DNA of 64,000 bases, from the NCBI GenBank assembly GCA_025548565.1, contig JAJLPB010000011.1:186001-250000 (forward strand). Direction: 5' to 3'. Shown here in pieces: positions 34,253 through 44,387 of this stretch (the stretch's first letter is position 1; every line of letters starts with the position of its first letter). Origin of the DNA: Rugamonas sp. A1-17 (GTDB lineage: Bacteria > Pseudomonadota > Gammaproteobacteria > Burkholderiales > Burkholderiaceae_D). Made by a program: the position numbers and the translations under genes. Under the pieces are notes generated by a model. It searched no databases and was not told where the DNA came from. It was given only the letters and a program-made list of their open reading frames with translations.

Positions 34253-34290
34253 GTGATAAAAAAGAAAAGGCGCCTCAAGAGCGCCTTTTA
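34253..34290 (-). terminator. aspS rho-independent terminator
   Basis: A nine-base stem (AAAAGGCGC at 34265-34273, GCGCCTTTT at 34281-34289) with a seven-base loop. On the minus strand it is followed by a T-rich tail (CTTTTTTTATC). It ends aspS transcription before the inserted ATPase-TOPRIM pair. Confidence 0.85.
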
Positions 34291-34322
34291 CGTTTCACAT
34301 CATCCCAAAGGGCGAAAACAAC

Positions 34323-36131
<1,809 letters not shown>

Positions 36132-36171
36132 GTTTATTTCTCGGTTCAGGTTAAGTTACTCAGTTAATCTT

Positions 36172-36792
36172 TTATTTGCCGGCGGTGTCGATGATCTTGG
36201 GCGCGTCTTCCGGCGCCACCACACCCATCGACACGATGTACTTCAGGGCGGCGTCCACGGACATGTCGAGCTCGACCACGTCCTTGCGCGCCATCATCAG
36301 GAAAAAGCCCGACGTCGGGTTCGGCGTGGTCGGGATGTAGACGCTGACGTAGTCGCCCACCAGGTGGTTCTTGACGTCGCCGCCGGGGGCGCCGGTCAGG
36401 AAGGCGATGGTGTACGAGTTCTGGTGCGGATACGGAATCAGCACCGCCTTGCGGAAGGCGTTGCCGGACGACGAGAACAGCGTGTCCGACACCTGCTTGA
36501 CGCTGGAATACAGCGAACTGACGACCGGGATGCGGGTCAGCAGTTTTTCCCACAGCTTGACCACGTAGTTGCCGACCAGGTTGTTGGTCAGCAGGCCGGT
36601 CAGGAACACGATGAGGACCGTCAGCAGCGTGCCCAGGCCGGGAATATCGAAGCCGATCAGGGTACGCGGCTGCCAGCGTTCCGGCACGAACAGCAGGGAC
36701 TGGTCCATGGTGCTGATGACCAGGTTCAGCACCCAGGCGGTAATCGCCAGGGGAACCAGGATCAGCAAGCCGGTAATGAAATATTTACGCAT
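36172..36792 (-). CDS. DUF502-family inner-membrane protein
   Basis: A 206-residue protein with two N-terminal membrane helices (YFITGLLILVPLAITAWVL, and GTLLTVLIVFLTGLLTNNLV at about 53-72). A soluble domain follows with the DUF502 signature IPVVSSLYSSVKQVSDTLF (about 92-110). PTTPNPTSGFFLMMARKDV comes near 154. Function is unknown; homologues in plants (COV1) and many bacteria are inner-membrane proteins. It lies between fmdB and aspS in a conserved betaproteobacterial cluster. Confidence 0.88.
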   Translation of the reverse strand: MRKYFITGLLILVPLAITAWVLNLVISTMDQSLLFVPERWQPRTLIGFDIPGLGTLLTVLIVFLTGLLTNNLVGNYVVKLWEKLLTRIPVVSSLYSSVKQVSDTLFSSSGNAFRKAVLIPYPHQNSYTIAFLTGAPGGDVKNHLVGDYVSVYIPTTPNPTSGFFLMMARKDVVELDMSVDAALKYIVSMGVVAPEDAPKIIDTAGK

Positions 36793-36838
36793 CGATTACT
36801 CTTCGGGTGGGTATGGCTGCGGCGGGTCGATCCGCGGA

Positions 36839-37126
36839 TCAGTCCGACTTCGTGCCGGCGGCCGGGGTTGCAGGCGCGGCGGCCGGCGTTTCCGTCGGCG
36901 CAGGCGTGGCCGGTCCGGTCGCGGTACCGGTCGCCGGCGGCGTGCCGCCGCGGAAATCGGTCACGTACCAGCCCGAACCCTTCAACTGGAAGCCGGCGGC
37001 GGTCAATTGTTTCTTAAACGTTTCTTTGCCGCACGACAGGCAAACAGTCAGCTGCGGGTCGGAAATCTTCTGCAAGACATCCTTGGCAAAACCACATGCC
37101 TCGCAGCGGTAGGCGTAGATCGGCAT
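36839..37126 (-). CDS. FmdB-family zinc-ribbon protein
   Basis: A 95-residue protein. The first 50 residues form the FmdB zinc ribbon: CEAC at 8-11 and CLSC at 29-32. GFQLKGSGWYVTDFRG follows. The rest is a low-complexity Pro/Thr/Ala tail (residues about 60-95). Ribosome site GGAGTAATAG. The family is linked by name to formamidase and amidase regulation but has no clear general role. In betaproteobacteria it commonly starts the fmdB-DUF502-aspS cluster seen here. Confidence 0.88.
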   Translation of the reverse strand: MPIYAYRCEACGFAKDVLQKISDPQLTVCLSCGKETFKKQLTAAGFQLKGSGWYVTDFRGGTPPATGTATGPATPAPTETPAAAPATPAAGTKSD

Positions 37127-37209
37127 CTATTACTCCGCAAAAATCATCAAAACCCTGAATTATAAAGCTTTTTCCCGGCAAGTTGCCTGTTTCCGATGGA
37201 CAAGGGCCA

Positions 37210-37818
37210 TCAGCCGCCGATTTCGCCCCGGCGGCGCCAGATCATCCAGCGTTCCTTGTCCTTGAACACGGGGATGGAATCGCTGACGGCGGCGTCGGCG
37301 ATGCACTCGAAGCCGGGCCGCAGCAAGGCGTCCAGCTCGGCGCGGGCGATGCCGAACGGCGGGCCCTTGGGCGCGTCGTCAAAGAAGAAGTAGCCGGCCA
37401 GCAACGCGCCCGGCGCCAGCAAGTCCGCCCAGCGCGCCGCCACCCGCGGCCGCATCGCGCGCGGCAAGGCGCACAGGAAGGCGCGCTCGTAGATCAGTTG
37501 CAGCGGCCGCCGCGGCTGCCACGTGAAGAAATCGGCCTCGACCACGCGCGCCGCGTGCGGGCCGACCGCAGCCTTGCCGGCCGCCACCGCCGCCGGCGAG
37601 AAATCGATGGCCACCGCGTCCCAGCCGGCGTCGGCCAGGAAGGCCAGCTCGTAGGCCGAGCCGCAGCCGGGTATCAGCGTGGCCAGCGGCGCGCTGGCGG
37701 CGGCGAACTCGCGCAGCGCCTGCGGCACGCCGCCCCGGTCCCAGGGCGTGAACTGGCGCTCGAAGCGCTCGTCCCAAAACGCCGGCGACGTAGGATCGCG
37801 CTGTGCGAAGTCGACCAT
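37210..37818 (-). CDS. TPMT-family SAM-dependent methyltransferase
   Basis: A 202-residue protein with thiopurine methyltransferase-type features: FWDERFERQFTPWDRGGVPQ at the N-terminus, SAM-binding motif I LATLIPGCGSAYELAFLADA (about 46-65), and AIDFSPAAVAAGKA. Family members methylate thiols, selenium or tellurium compounds. Its ATG lies 2 bp after the ubiB stop, so it is read as the last gene of the ubiquinone operon. A role there would have to be outside the known Coq methyltransferases, and its substrate is unknown. Confidence 0.85.
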   Translation of the reverse strand: MVDFAQRDPTSPAFWDERFERQFTPWDRGGVPQALREFAAASAPLATLIPGCGSAYELAFLADAGWDAVAIDFSPAAVAAGKAAVGPHAARVVEADFFTWQPRRPLQLIYERAFLCALPRAMRPRVAARWADLLAPGALLAGYFFFDDAPKGPPFGIARAELDALLRPGFECIADAAVSDSIPVFKDKERWMIWRRRGEIGG

Positions 37819-37820
37819 GG

Positions 37821-39389
37821 TCAGACGAAATGATGCCAGCGCAGGTACAGCTGGTAGCCGGCCACGCCGATGCCGAACGCGCAGGCGAAGTAGATCACCA
37901 GGCTCAGCAAACGGTTGGTGCGCTGCTGTTCGTGGATCAGCACCTTGATCAGCTCGGCATTATCGGACGGCTTCTCGCCCTGCTGCTCCAATGCCCGGTG
38001 CAGCAGGCGCGGCAGTTGCGGCAGCACGTGGGTGTAGCGCGGCGCTTCCGCCTTCAGGCGCTGCCACATGCCCTGCCAGCCGACCTGCTCGGCCATCCAG
38101 TTTTCCAGGTAGGGCTTGGCGGTCTTCCACAGGTCCAGGTCGGGGTCGAGCTGGCGGCCCAGGCCTTCGATGTTGAGCAGCGTCTTTTGCAGCAGCACCA
38201 GCTGCGGCTGCACTTCGACGTTGAAGCGGCGCGAGGTCTGGAACAGGCGCAGCAGGATCTGGCCGAAGGAGATGTCCTTCAGCGGCCGGTCGAAGATCGG
38301 CTCGCAGCAGGCGCGCACGGCGGACTCCAGCTCGTCGACGCGGGTTTCCTTGGGCGCCCAGCCGGACTCGATGTGGGCCTCGGCCACGCGCTTGTAATCG
38401 CGGCGGAAGAAGGCCAGGAAGTTCTGCGACAGGTAATCCTTGTCGAAGTCGTTGAGCGTGCCGACGATGCCGAAGTCGAGCGCGATGTAGCGGCCGAAGC
38501 TTTGCGGGTCGACCGACACCAGGATGTTCCCCGGATGCATATCGGCGTGGAAGAAGCCGTCGCGGAACACCTGCGTGAAGAAAATCTCGACGCCGTCGCT
38601 GGAGAGTTTTTTCAGGTCGACGCCGGCCGCCTCCAGGCGGTCGATCTGCGACACAGGGATGCCGTGCATGCGCTCCATGACGATCACGCTGCTGGAGCAG
38701 TAGTCCCAATACATCTCCGGCACCAGCAGCAGCTGGGAATCGGCGAAGTTGCGGCGCAGCTGGCTGGCATTAGCGGCCTCGCGCATCAGGTCCAGCTCGT
38801 CGTGCAGGTATTTGTCGAACTCTGCGACCACTTCCCTCGGCTTGAGGCGCTTGCTGTCGGACCAGATGCGGCCTATCCACTCGGCCGCGATGTGCATCAA
38901 CGCGACGTCCTCGTCGATGGATTTCTTCATGCCGGGACGCAGCACCTTGACCGCCACCTGTTTGCCGTCCTTGAGCGTGGCGAAGTGCACCTGCGCGATC
39001 GAAGCCGACGCCACCGGCGTGCGCTCGAAGCTGGCGAACAGTTGGTCGGGATGGGCGCCCAGCGACTTGCGGATCTGCGCGATGGCCAGGTCGGAATCGA
39101 ACGGCGGCACGCGGTCCTGCAGGCGCGACAGTTCCTCGACCAGGTCGCCCGGGATCAGGTCGCGGCGGGTCGACAGCACCTGGCCAAACTTGACGAAGAT
39201 CGGCCCCAGCTCCTCCAGCGCCATGCGCAGGCGCACGCCGCGCGGCGCCGACAGGTCGCGCCAGAAGAACACGGTGTCGATCAGCTTGGCGATGCGCGGC
39301 TTTTTCAGGCCGGAGATGGCGATTTCGTCCAGGCCGTACTGCACCGATACCCGCAGGATCTTCAGCAGGCGTAAGAATTTCAACATCAT
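37821..39389 (-). CDS. ubiB: Ubiquinone biosynthesis atypical kinase UbiB
   Basis: A 522-residue member of the ABC1/ADCK/UbiB family. The KxGQ motif is FVKFGQVLSTRRDLIPGDL (about 70-88). ASIAQVHFATLKDG is the A-rich loop, and GFFHADMHPGNILVSV carries catalytic residues. The C-terminal 25 residues form a membrane anchor (LLSLVIYFACAFGIGVAGYQ). UbiB has ATPase activity and is needed for the hydroxylation stages of ubiquinone synthesis. Its start ATGA overlaps the ubiJ stop, so they are translated together. Confidence 0.95.
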   Translation of the reverse strand: MMLKFLRLLKILRVSVQYGLDEIAISGLKKPRIAKLIDTVFFWRDLSAPRGVRLRMALEELGPIFVKFGQVLSTRRDLIPGDLVEELSRLQDRVPPFDSDLAIAQIRKSLGAHPDQLFASFERTPVASASIAQVHFATLKDGKQVAVKVLRPGMKKSIDEDVALMHIAAEWIGRIWSDSKRLKPREVVAEFDKYLHDELDLMREAANASQLRRNFADSQLLLVPEMYWDYCSSSVIVMERMHGIPVSQIDRLEAAGVDLKKLSSDGVEIFFTQVFRDGFFHADMHPGNILVSVDPQSFGRYIALDFGIVGTLNDFDKDYLSQNFLAFFRRDYKRVAEAHIESGWAPKETRVDELESAVRACCEPIFDRPLKDISFGQILLRLFQTSRRFNVEVQPQLVLLQKTLLNIEGLGRQLDPDLDLWKTAKPYLENWMAEQVGWQGMWQRLKAEAPRYTHVLPQLPRLLHRALEQQGEKPSDNAELIKVLIHEQQRTNRLLSLVIYFACAFGIGVAGYQLYLRWHHFV

Positions 39390-39988
39390 TTGGGATCCAG
39401 TTTCTGTTCCAGTTTGGCCAGGCGCTTGGCGGCGCGCTCGACGTCGTCGCGCAGGCGCACCACGTCGGCCGAGAAGGCTTCCACCGTTTGCGGGCGAATC
39501 AGCACGGGTTTTTCATCGAGCAGGAATTCGGCGACGTTCTCGGCCAGCTTCTGGTGGCCGGTCTTGATCGCTTCAAATACCGACCTGGCGCCGGACACCA
39601 CGCGCACGGCGGCGATCGGGCCCACCACTTTTTCCAGGTCGTGCTCGGCTTCCCAGCGCAGCGACTTGCTCAGGTTGGAGATGGCATTGGCGAATTCGGC
39701 GTCGCCCTCGATCTGCACGTAGGAGAATGCGCGCTCGCGGTTCTGCGCGATCAGCGGCAGGTCGGACAGCTTGACGCGGATGGTCACGCGGGCCGGCTCC
39801 TCGGGCGGCGCGGCTTCCAGCATGCCGTCGGCCGTCACGCGCAGGCGCAGCACGACGGCGCCGGTGTCGATGGCGGCGATCTTGCCGGCGTGGCGCAGCA
39901 ACTCCTTGCGCGCCCACGGCTCCTGCGCCAGCAGGTGATTGATGGCGGCGCTGGCCGGCGCCGCGGCGGAGAAATTCGGTGGTGTCAT
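39386..39988 (-). CDS. ubiJ: Ubiquinone biosynthesis accessory protein UbiJ
   Basis: A 200-residue protein with an SCP2-like lipid-binding domain (about residues 15-110; IRVKLSDLPLIAQNRERAF, VQIEGDAEFANAISNLSKSL). An alpha-helical C-terminus ends in a coiled coil (VVRLRDDVERAAKRLAKLE). UbiJ with UbiK scaffolds the soluble Ubi complex and binds polyprenyl intermediates. Immediate overlap with ubiB and the order ubiE-x-ubiJ-ubiB support the assignment. Confidence 0.9.
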   Translation of the reverse strand: MTPPNFSAAAPASAAINHLLAQEPWARKELLRHAGKIAAIDTGAVVLRLRVTADGMLEAAPPEEPARVTIRVKLSDLPLIAQNRERAFSYVQIEGDAEFANAISNLSKSLRWEAEHDLEKVVGPIAAVRVVSGARSVFEAIKTGHQKLAENVAEFLLDEKPVLIRPQTVEAFSADVVRLRDDVERAAKRLAKLEQKLDPK

Positions 39989-40010
39989 TCGCTAACCATG
40001 AAAACAAAAA

Positions 40011-40044
40011 CCGCAAAACAAAACCGCCCGGAAATACGGGCGGT
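40011..40044 (-). terminator. Rho-independent terminator after the Tim44-like gene
   Basis: An eight-base stem (ACCGCCCG at 40023-40030, CGGGCGGT at 40037-40044) with a six-base loop, followed on the minus strand by TTTTGTTTTGCGG. It lies between the Tim44-like gene and ubiJ, so ubiJ-ubiB may be partly uncoupled from ubiE. Confidence 0.7.
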
Positions 40045-40079
40045 CTTGATCTTACCAGCTTGCCGGGGATTTACGGCAA

Positions 40080-40997
40080 TTACGCAAGCTGTTGAATGCC
40101 AGCCAGCATCCAGCCGGAGGCGCCGGATACCGGCTTGGACAAGTTCCACACCTCGTTGAACGGCTCGGCCAGCGCATCCGGCGCGGGCTTGATGGTGCCG
40201 GTGAACTTGACGCTGGCCAGGTAGTCGTGGTCGCTGGTTTCGATGCCCAGCAGCTCGGCGTCGATGGTGACGACGTCGGTGTAATCCTTTTGCGCGCCGC
40301 GCTCGCTGATCTGCATCTTCAGCTCGGCAAACACCTCGGGGGTGGTGAATTCGCGGATGTCGGCCGAATCGCCCTTATCCCAGGCCGCTTGCAGGCGGAT
40401 GAAATTGCTCTTGGCCACGCGCAGGAAGGACGGCGCGTCGAAGTCGGCCGGCACGCCCCATGGCGTGTGGGCAACCGGTGCGGCGGCCTGCTGCACCGGA
40501 TCAGGCTGCAGGCGCGAGCCGATGTCCGGCGTGCGGCTTGGCTGCATCTGGTACACATTATTGCCGCCGCCATGGCCGCCAAACGCGGCCGGCGCCGGCT
40601 GCGCGCGGCCACGGACCAGGCGGACGATGAGGAACACCACGCCGCCCACCAGCGCCAGCATGATCAGCGTGCCAAACAGGCTGCCGATGGCGCCGCCCAG
40701 GCCGAAGTGCGAGAACAAGGCACCAATGCCCAGGCCCAGCAGCGCGCCGCCCAGGATGCCCTTCCATGGGCTGGCCGGCTTCGGCGGGATCGCGGCCGGC
40801 GGCGCGGCCGGTGCAGGCGCGGGCGCGGCCTGGCGCGGCGCTGGCGCCGGCGCGGTGGCCGGCGGCATGCGGCTGACGTTTTGCGACTGGCGCCCGATCG
40901 TACGGCCGCCGCCCATTGGACGGGCGGTCGCCTCGGCCAACATCGACAGCGCGGACACGGCCAGCACGGCGCCGATCAGGATTTTCTTGATGTACAT
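40080..40997 (-). CDS. Tim44-like domain membrane protein
   Basis: A 305-residue protein. The start at 40997 (MYIKKILIGAVLAVSALSML) has AGGAAT before it and begins with a signal-type helix. A Pro/Ala-rich linker and a Gly-rich membrane segment (about 100-140) follow; from about 175 comes the Tim44-like domain (FLRVAKSNFIRLQAAWDKGD, EFTTPEVFAELKMQISERGA). Tim44-type domains bind membrane lipid or partner proteins. In betaproteobacteria this gene often lies between ubiE and ubiJ, but it has no known part in ubiquinone synthesis. Confidence 0.85.
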   Translation of the reverse strand: MYIKKILIGAVLAVSALSMLAEATARPMGGGRTIGRQSQNVSRMPPATAPAPAPRQAAPAPAPAAPPAAIPPKPASPWKGILGGALLGLGIGALFSHFGLGGAIGSLFGTLIMLALVGGVVFLIVRLVRGRAQPAPAAFGGHGGGNNVYQMQPSRTPDIGSRLQPDPVQQAAAPVAHTPWGVPADFDAPSFLRVAKSNFIRLQAAWDKGDSADIREFTTPEVFAELKMQISERGAQKDYTDVVTIDAELLGIETSDHDYLASVKFTGTIKPAPDALAEPFNEVWNLSKPVSGASGWMLAGIQQLA

Positions 40998-41010
40998 GCT
41001 ATTCCTATGA

Positions 41011-41745
41011 CTACAGTTTGATACCGGTGTGTAAAGCGGCCACACCCGCCGTCAGGTTGTAATACGTCACGCGCTCCAGGCCCGCCTCTTCCATCATGGT
41101 CTTCAGCGTTTCCTGGTCCGGGTGCATGCGGATCGATTCGGCCAGGTAGCGATAGCTCTCGGCATCGCCGGCGATCTTCTGGCCCATCCACGGCAACACC
41201 TTGAACGAGTAGATGTCGTAGGGCTTCTGCAGCGGCTCGGCCACCTTGGAAAACTCCAGCACCAGCAGCTTGCCGCCCGGCTTGAGCACGCGGCGCATTT
41301 CCGCCAGCGCCTGGTCCTTGTGGGTCATGTTGCGCAGGCCGAAGGCGACGCTGACGCGGTCGAAATAATTGTCCGGGAACGGCAGTTTCTCGGCGTCGCA
41401 CAACAAGGTGGGGGTCATCAGGCCGCGATTCAAGAGGCGATCGCGGCCGACGCGCAGCATCGATTCGTTGATGTCGGTGAGCCAGACTTCGCCGGTCGGG
41501 CCGGCCTGTTTGGCGAACACCTTGGCCAGGTCGCCGGTGCCGCCGGCGATGTCCAGGCACTTGAAACCGGGACGCACGCCGGCATTGGCGATGGTGAACA
41601 TCTTCCATATGCGGTGCAGGCCGGCCGACATGACGTCGTTCATGATGTCGTACTTGGCGGCGACAGAATGGAAAACCTTGGCGACTTCGCGGACCTTCTG
41701 GTCTTCCGCGACGGTTTTGTAACCGAAGTGAGTAGTATTGGTCAT
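41011..41745 (-). CDS. ubiE: Ubiquinone/menaquinone C-methyltransferase
   Basis: A 244-residue class I methyltransferase. The ATG at 41745 (MTNTTHFGYKTVAEDQK) matches the family start; in-frame sequence before it is low-complexity shadow. UbiE signatures: YDIMNDVMSAGLHRIWKMF (about 33-51), CLDIAGGTGDLAKVFAKQAG (SAM site) and DAEKLPFPDNYFDRVSVAFG. It methylates the ring of the ubiquinone precursor at the C-2 step, and menaquinone if made. It heads the ubiE-Tim44-ubiJ-ubiB-TPMT run. The ribosome site is weak. Confidence 0.96.
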   Translation of the reverse strand: MTNTTHFGYKTVAEDQKVREVAKVFHSVAAKYDIMNDVMSAGLHRIWKMFTIANAGVRPGFKCLDIAGGTGDLAKVFAKQAGPTGEVWLTDINESMLRVGRDRLLNRGLMTPTLLCDAEKLPFPDNYFDRVSVAFGLRNMTHKDQALAEMRRVLKPGGKLLVLEFSKVAEPLQKPYDIYSFKVLPWMGQKIAGDAESYRYLAESIRMHPDQETLKTMMEEAGLERVTYYNLTAGVAALHTGIKL

Positions 41746-41772
41746 GATAGGCAGGCCTGTTAGTTTGCCTGC

Positions 41773-41778
41773 ATTATA
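41773..41778 (-). promoter_or_regulatory. Putative -10 element for ubiE
   Basis: A perfect TATAAT on the minus strand, 27 bp before the ubiE start. No convincing -35 lies at normal spacing. Confidence 0.35.
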
Positions 41779-41785
41779 CAAGACG

Positions 41786-43084
41786 CTACTGCGCCGGCAG
41801 GTGCCGCCACGCCAGTCCCAGCGCAGCGCGCTTGGGAAAACCCTTCCACAGGCCCGGATCGGGCTTGATGGTGCCGTCCGCGCCCAGCGGCGGCAGGTCC
41901 AGGTAGGGCTGGAACGGCTGCTGCTTGAGGTGGATGCCGAGGAAGGCCGTGACGAAATGCTGGTTGATGTTGTTGATGCGGCGGCTGTCCCACACCGGCT
42001 CGGCATACGACATGAAGTCGTCGAAGTTGGCCAGCATGGCCGGCGACGGCGGGTTCGGCGCCGAGTTGTGGCGGCCGCCCTGGTAGGTCAGCAGGTAGCG
42101 GTCGGCGTGGATGGCGCCCTCGAACAGGCGCAGCACGCCGTCCTGGTAGCCGGCCACGTCGTCCTGGTCGCCGCTGACGAACAGCACCGGCGTACGCACG
42201 CCGGCCAGCCCGGCCGGGTCCCACACCTTGTGCGCGCCGCCCCACGGCGCGAACGCCACCACCGCCTTGATGCGCGGATCGCGCCGCGCCTCGTATTGCG
42301 CGTTGCCCTGCTGGTTGACGGCCAGCTTGCCGCCGGGGACGAACGCCACCGCCGCCGGGCTGACGCCGGCGCCCACCGTGTTGAGCGCGCCGTAGCCGCC
42401 CATCGAGTAGCCGATCAGCGCGGTGTTGTCGGCGTCAACCAGGCCGGACAGGAAGTTGCCGCTGCCGGGCTGGCTCCACGCGGCCACGGTTTGCAGCACG
42501 AACAGGTCGTCCTGCGCGCGGTTCAGCAGCGTGCTGGCGAAGCCGGCCTTGTCGGCGCGGGTCGATTCGGGATGGTCGATCGCCACCACGATGTAGCCTT
42601 TGGAGGCGAGGTTCTCGGTCAGGTAGCTCATCTGCAGGCGCGAGCCGGGATAGCCGTGCGAGACGATCACCAGCGGATAGCCGCCGGCCGGCGCGGTGGC
42701 GGCCGGGGCCTGCGGCGCGGCGTCGCGCGCGGCGCGGCCGTTGAAAGTGAACGGGGTGTTGGGACGGGCCGGATCGTTCGGGCCGGAGCCGAGCACATCG
42801 GTATAAACCGTATGTTCTTTTTGGCCGGGCTGGAGCTGGGCGGGATACCAGACTTCCAGCGTCAGCTTGCGGCTGTAGCGCGGATTGGGATTGGTGTCGC
42901 TGTAGCGCAGGATGTCGAGCTGGTCGGCGTGCTCGGCCGTCAGCGTGCGCACGCCGACCGGCAGGGGGCCGCGTGCGGCGAGCTCCGGCGCATCGGGCCG
43001 CGCGTCGCCGAAGTATTCCTGAGCGCCCACAGGCGCGGCGATCAAGGCCAGCGCCAGCATCAATCCTTTGCAAACATCCCTCAT
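41786..43084 (-). CDS. Exported alpha/beta hydrolase (dienelactone-hydrolase/PAF-acetylhydrolase type)
   Basis: A 432-residue exported enzyme. The start at 43084 (MRDVCKGLMLALALIAAPVG) has GGGAG at proper spacing; upstream ATGs at 43096 and 43192 are in frame but add non-signal sequence. The alpha/beta hydrolase nucleophile elbow is LIGYSMGGYGALN (about 240). VIVSHGYPGSRLQMSYLTEN contains the oxyanion HG motif, and later segments hold Asp (VSGDQDDVAG) and His (GGRHNS). Similar proteins hydrolyse lipids, platelet-activating-factor-like phospholipids or polyesters. The substrate is unknown, and the gene stands alone. Confidence 0.8.
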   Translation of the reverse strand: MRDVCKGLMLALALIAAPVGAQEYFGDARPDAPELAARGPLPVGVRTLTAEHADQLDILRYSDTNPNPRYSRKLTLEVWYPAQLQPGQKEHTVYTDVLGSGPNDPARPNTPFTFNGRAARDAAPQAPAATAPAGGYPLVIVSHGYPGSRLQMSYLTENLASKGYIVVAIDHPESTRADKAGFASTLLNRAQDDLFVLQTVAAWSQPGSGNFLSGLVDADNTALIGYSMGGYGALNTVGAGVSPAAVAFVPGGKLAVNQQGNAQYEARRDPRIKAVVAFAPWGGAHKVWDPAGLAGVRTPVLFVSGDQDDVAGYQDGVLRLFEGAIHADRYLLTYQGGRHNSAPNPPSPAMLANFDDFMSYAEPVWDSRRINNINQHFVTAFLGIHLKQQPFQPYLDLPPLGADGTIKPDPGLWKGFPKRAALGLAWRHLPAQ

Positions 43085-43238
43085 GCCAACTCCCATTAAG
43101 CGAAACCGCCAACTATCGCACGGCGCTGTGACAGCTTGATGAAATCCGTTTGATTTAGCCAAAGCCGCAGTCAACCGCCGAACTTCCAACACGCATACGC
43201 AGTCTAACTCCAGGATCTTGAAATCATGGAGAGCAGAT

Positions 43239-43526
43239 ATGAAAATTTATGACGTAGAAATCCCCGCCGATCTGGAAATTCCCGAGCTGGATGATAAGAC
43301 GAGGGCCGAGCTTGAGGCCAAGCTGGCTGAAATCAGACGATATCGGAAAGAAGCAGATGAGCGGATAGCAGCGTCGCCATTGCGGGATTGGCAACCGGAA
43401 ATCGTGCGATACAAAGAATGTCCGCCGCTGCCACCACCATCCATCGATGTGGAAGCGCTGAGAAAAATGCCGCCCCAGCTACGCGCCATCTTCGTCTTCG
43501 CGCATCGTGACGACATCACCTACTGA
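43239..43526 (+). CDS. Small hypothetical protein, acidic N-terminus and coiled coil
   Basis: A 95-residue protein that I do not recognise. The ATG at 43239 has GGAGAG about 8 bp before it. The first 25 residues are acidic (VEIPADLEIPELDDKTRAEL), followed by a charged helix (EAKLAEIRRYRKEADERIAA) and a Pro-rich middle (CPPLPPPSIDV). No signal peptide, membrane helix or toxin-antitoxin partner is evident. The DNA is somewhat lower in GC than its neighbours. Confidence 0.5.
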   Translation: MKIYDVEIPADLEIPELDDKTRAELEAKLAEIRRYRKEADERIAASPLRDWQPEIVRYKECPPLPPPSIDVEALRKMPPQLRAIFVFAHRDDITY

Positions 43527-43529
43527 GCA

Positions 43530-43955
43530 TTAATGCTTGTGGCCACAGCCCTTGTGGTTCTGTCCACCGGGGCCGGTCAGCGTGACGCCGGTTTCGCGGC
43601 CGCTGTCGCCCTCGAAGCCTGAAGCATGCAAACGGTCCATGTAGTTGGCCCACAAGGCGTCTTTCTCGTTACCCAGCTTGTACAGATAGTCCCAGGTGTA
43701 CAGGCCCGTGTTGTGGCCGTCGGTGAAGGTCGGCTGCACCGCGTAGTTGCCCACCGGGTCCATCGCCGCGATACCCACCTCGCGCTTGCCCACTTGCAGC
43801 ACCTCCTGCCCTTCCCCGTGCCCCTTCACCTCTGCCGACGGCGAATACACGCGCAGCAGCTCGAACGGAATCGAGAACGCGGCGCCGTCGTCAAATTCGA
43901 TATCCAGCACCTTGGATTTGTTGTGAACGGTCAGGCCGGTCGGTTGTTTGCTCAT
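43530..43955 (-). CDS. DUF971-domain protein
   Basis: A 141-residue protein. Residues 1-110 match DUF971, the domain at the N-terminus of gamma-butyrobetaine hydroxylases (GLTVHNKSKVLDIEFDDGAA, IPFELLRVYSPSAEVKGHG, GLYTWDYLYKLG). The C-terminal tail holds His and Cys (HKGCGHKH), perhaps metal binding. In bacteria stand-alone DUF971 proteins are often near ubiE or Fe-S genes; function is unknown. It starts 3 bp after the HIT gene stops. Confidence 0.85.
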   Translation of the reverse strand: MSKQPTGLTVHNKSKVLDIEFDDGAAFSIPFELLRVYSPSAEVKGHGEGQEVLQVGKREVGIAAMDPVGNYAVQPTFTDGHNTGLYTWDYLYKLGNEKDALWANYMDRLHASGFEGDSGRETGVTLTGPGGQNHKGCGHKH

Positions 43956-43958
43956 GAT

Positions 43959-44387
43959 TTATGCTTTCAAACGTTCAATGATCGCCGCGTGCAGGGCCGG
44001 CAGCAGCGCGCGGCGCGCGGCCAACACTTCCGGCGCCGACGCGCGCTGCGCAGCAGCCCAGGTCGGATTCGGAAAGTGTGCGTCGTCCACGTAGCGCGGT
44101 ATCACATGCCAGTGCACGTGCGGCGTCATATTGCCAAAGCTGGCGAGGTTGATTTTTTCCGGCGCCATCACCGCGCGCTGTGCGGACTCGACCGCCCACA
44201 CCACCTCCATCACGCGGCCGCGTTCGGCCGGCGACAGGTCGGTCATTTCCTTGACGTGGGCGTTCCACACCACGCGCGTGAAGCCCGGATACTCGGCCTC
44301 GTCCACGGCGACCACCGATAACTGGTGATCGCCCCAGACCAGCGCCGCGCCCGGCGCCGCCAGCAGCTTGCACAGGTCGCAGGCCAT
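43959..44387 (-). CDS. HIT-family hydrolase
   Basis: A 142-residue HIT protein with the histidine triad HVHWHV near residue 97. CDLCKLL at the N-terminus is a zinc-type knuckle remnant typical of some HIT proteins. HIT enzymes hydrolyse adenosine phosphoramidates or dinucleoside phosphates. Its ATG overlaps the stop of the large FAD/Fe-S gene (TAATG), so the two, followed by DUF971, form one translated series. Confidence 0.88.
   Translation of the reverse strand: MACDLCKLLAAPGAALVWGDHQLSVVAVDEAEYPGFTRVVWNAHVKEMTDLSPAERGRVMEVVWAVESAQRAVMAPEKINLASFGNMTPHVHWHVIPRYVDDAHFPNPTWAAAQRASAPEVLAARRALLPALHAAIIERLKA

Noticed and set aside
32453..34320. Retron with the ATPase-TOPRIM pair as effector.
   Set aside because: No reverse transcriptase gene and no convincing msr/msd RNA in the 150-bp gap.
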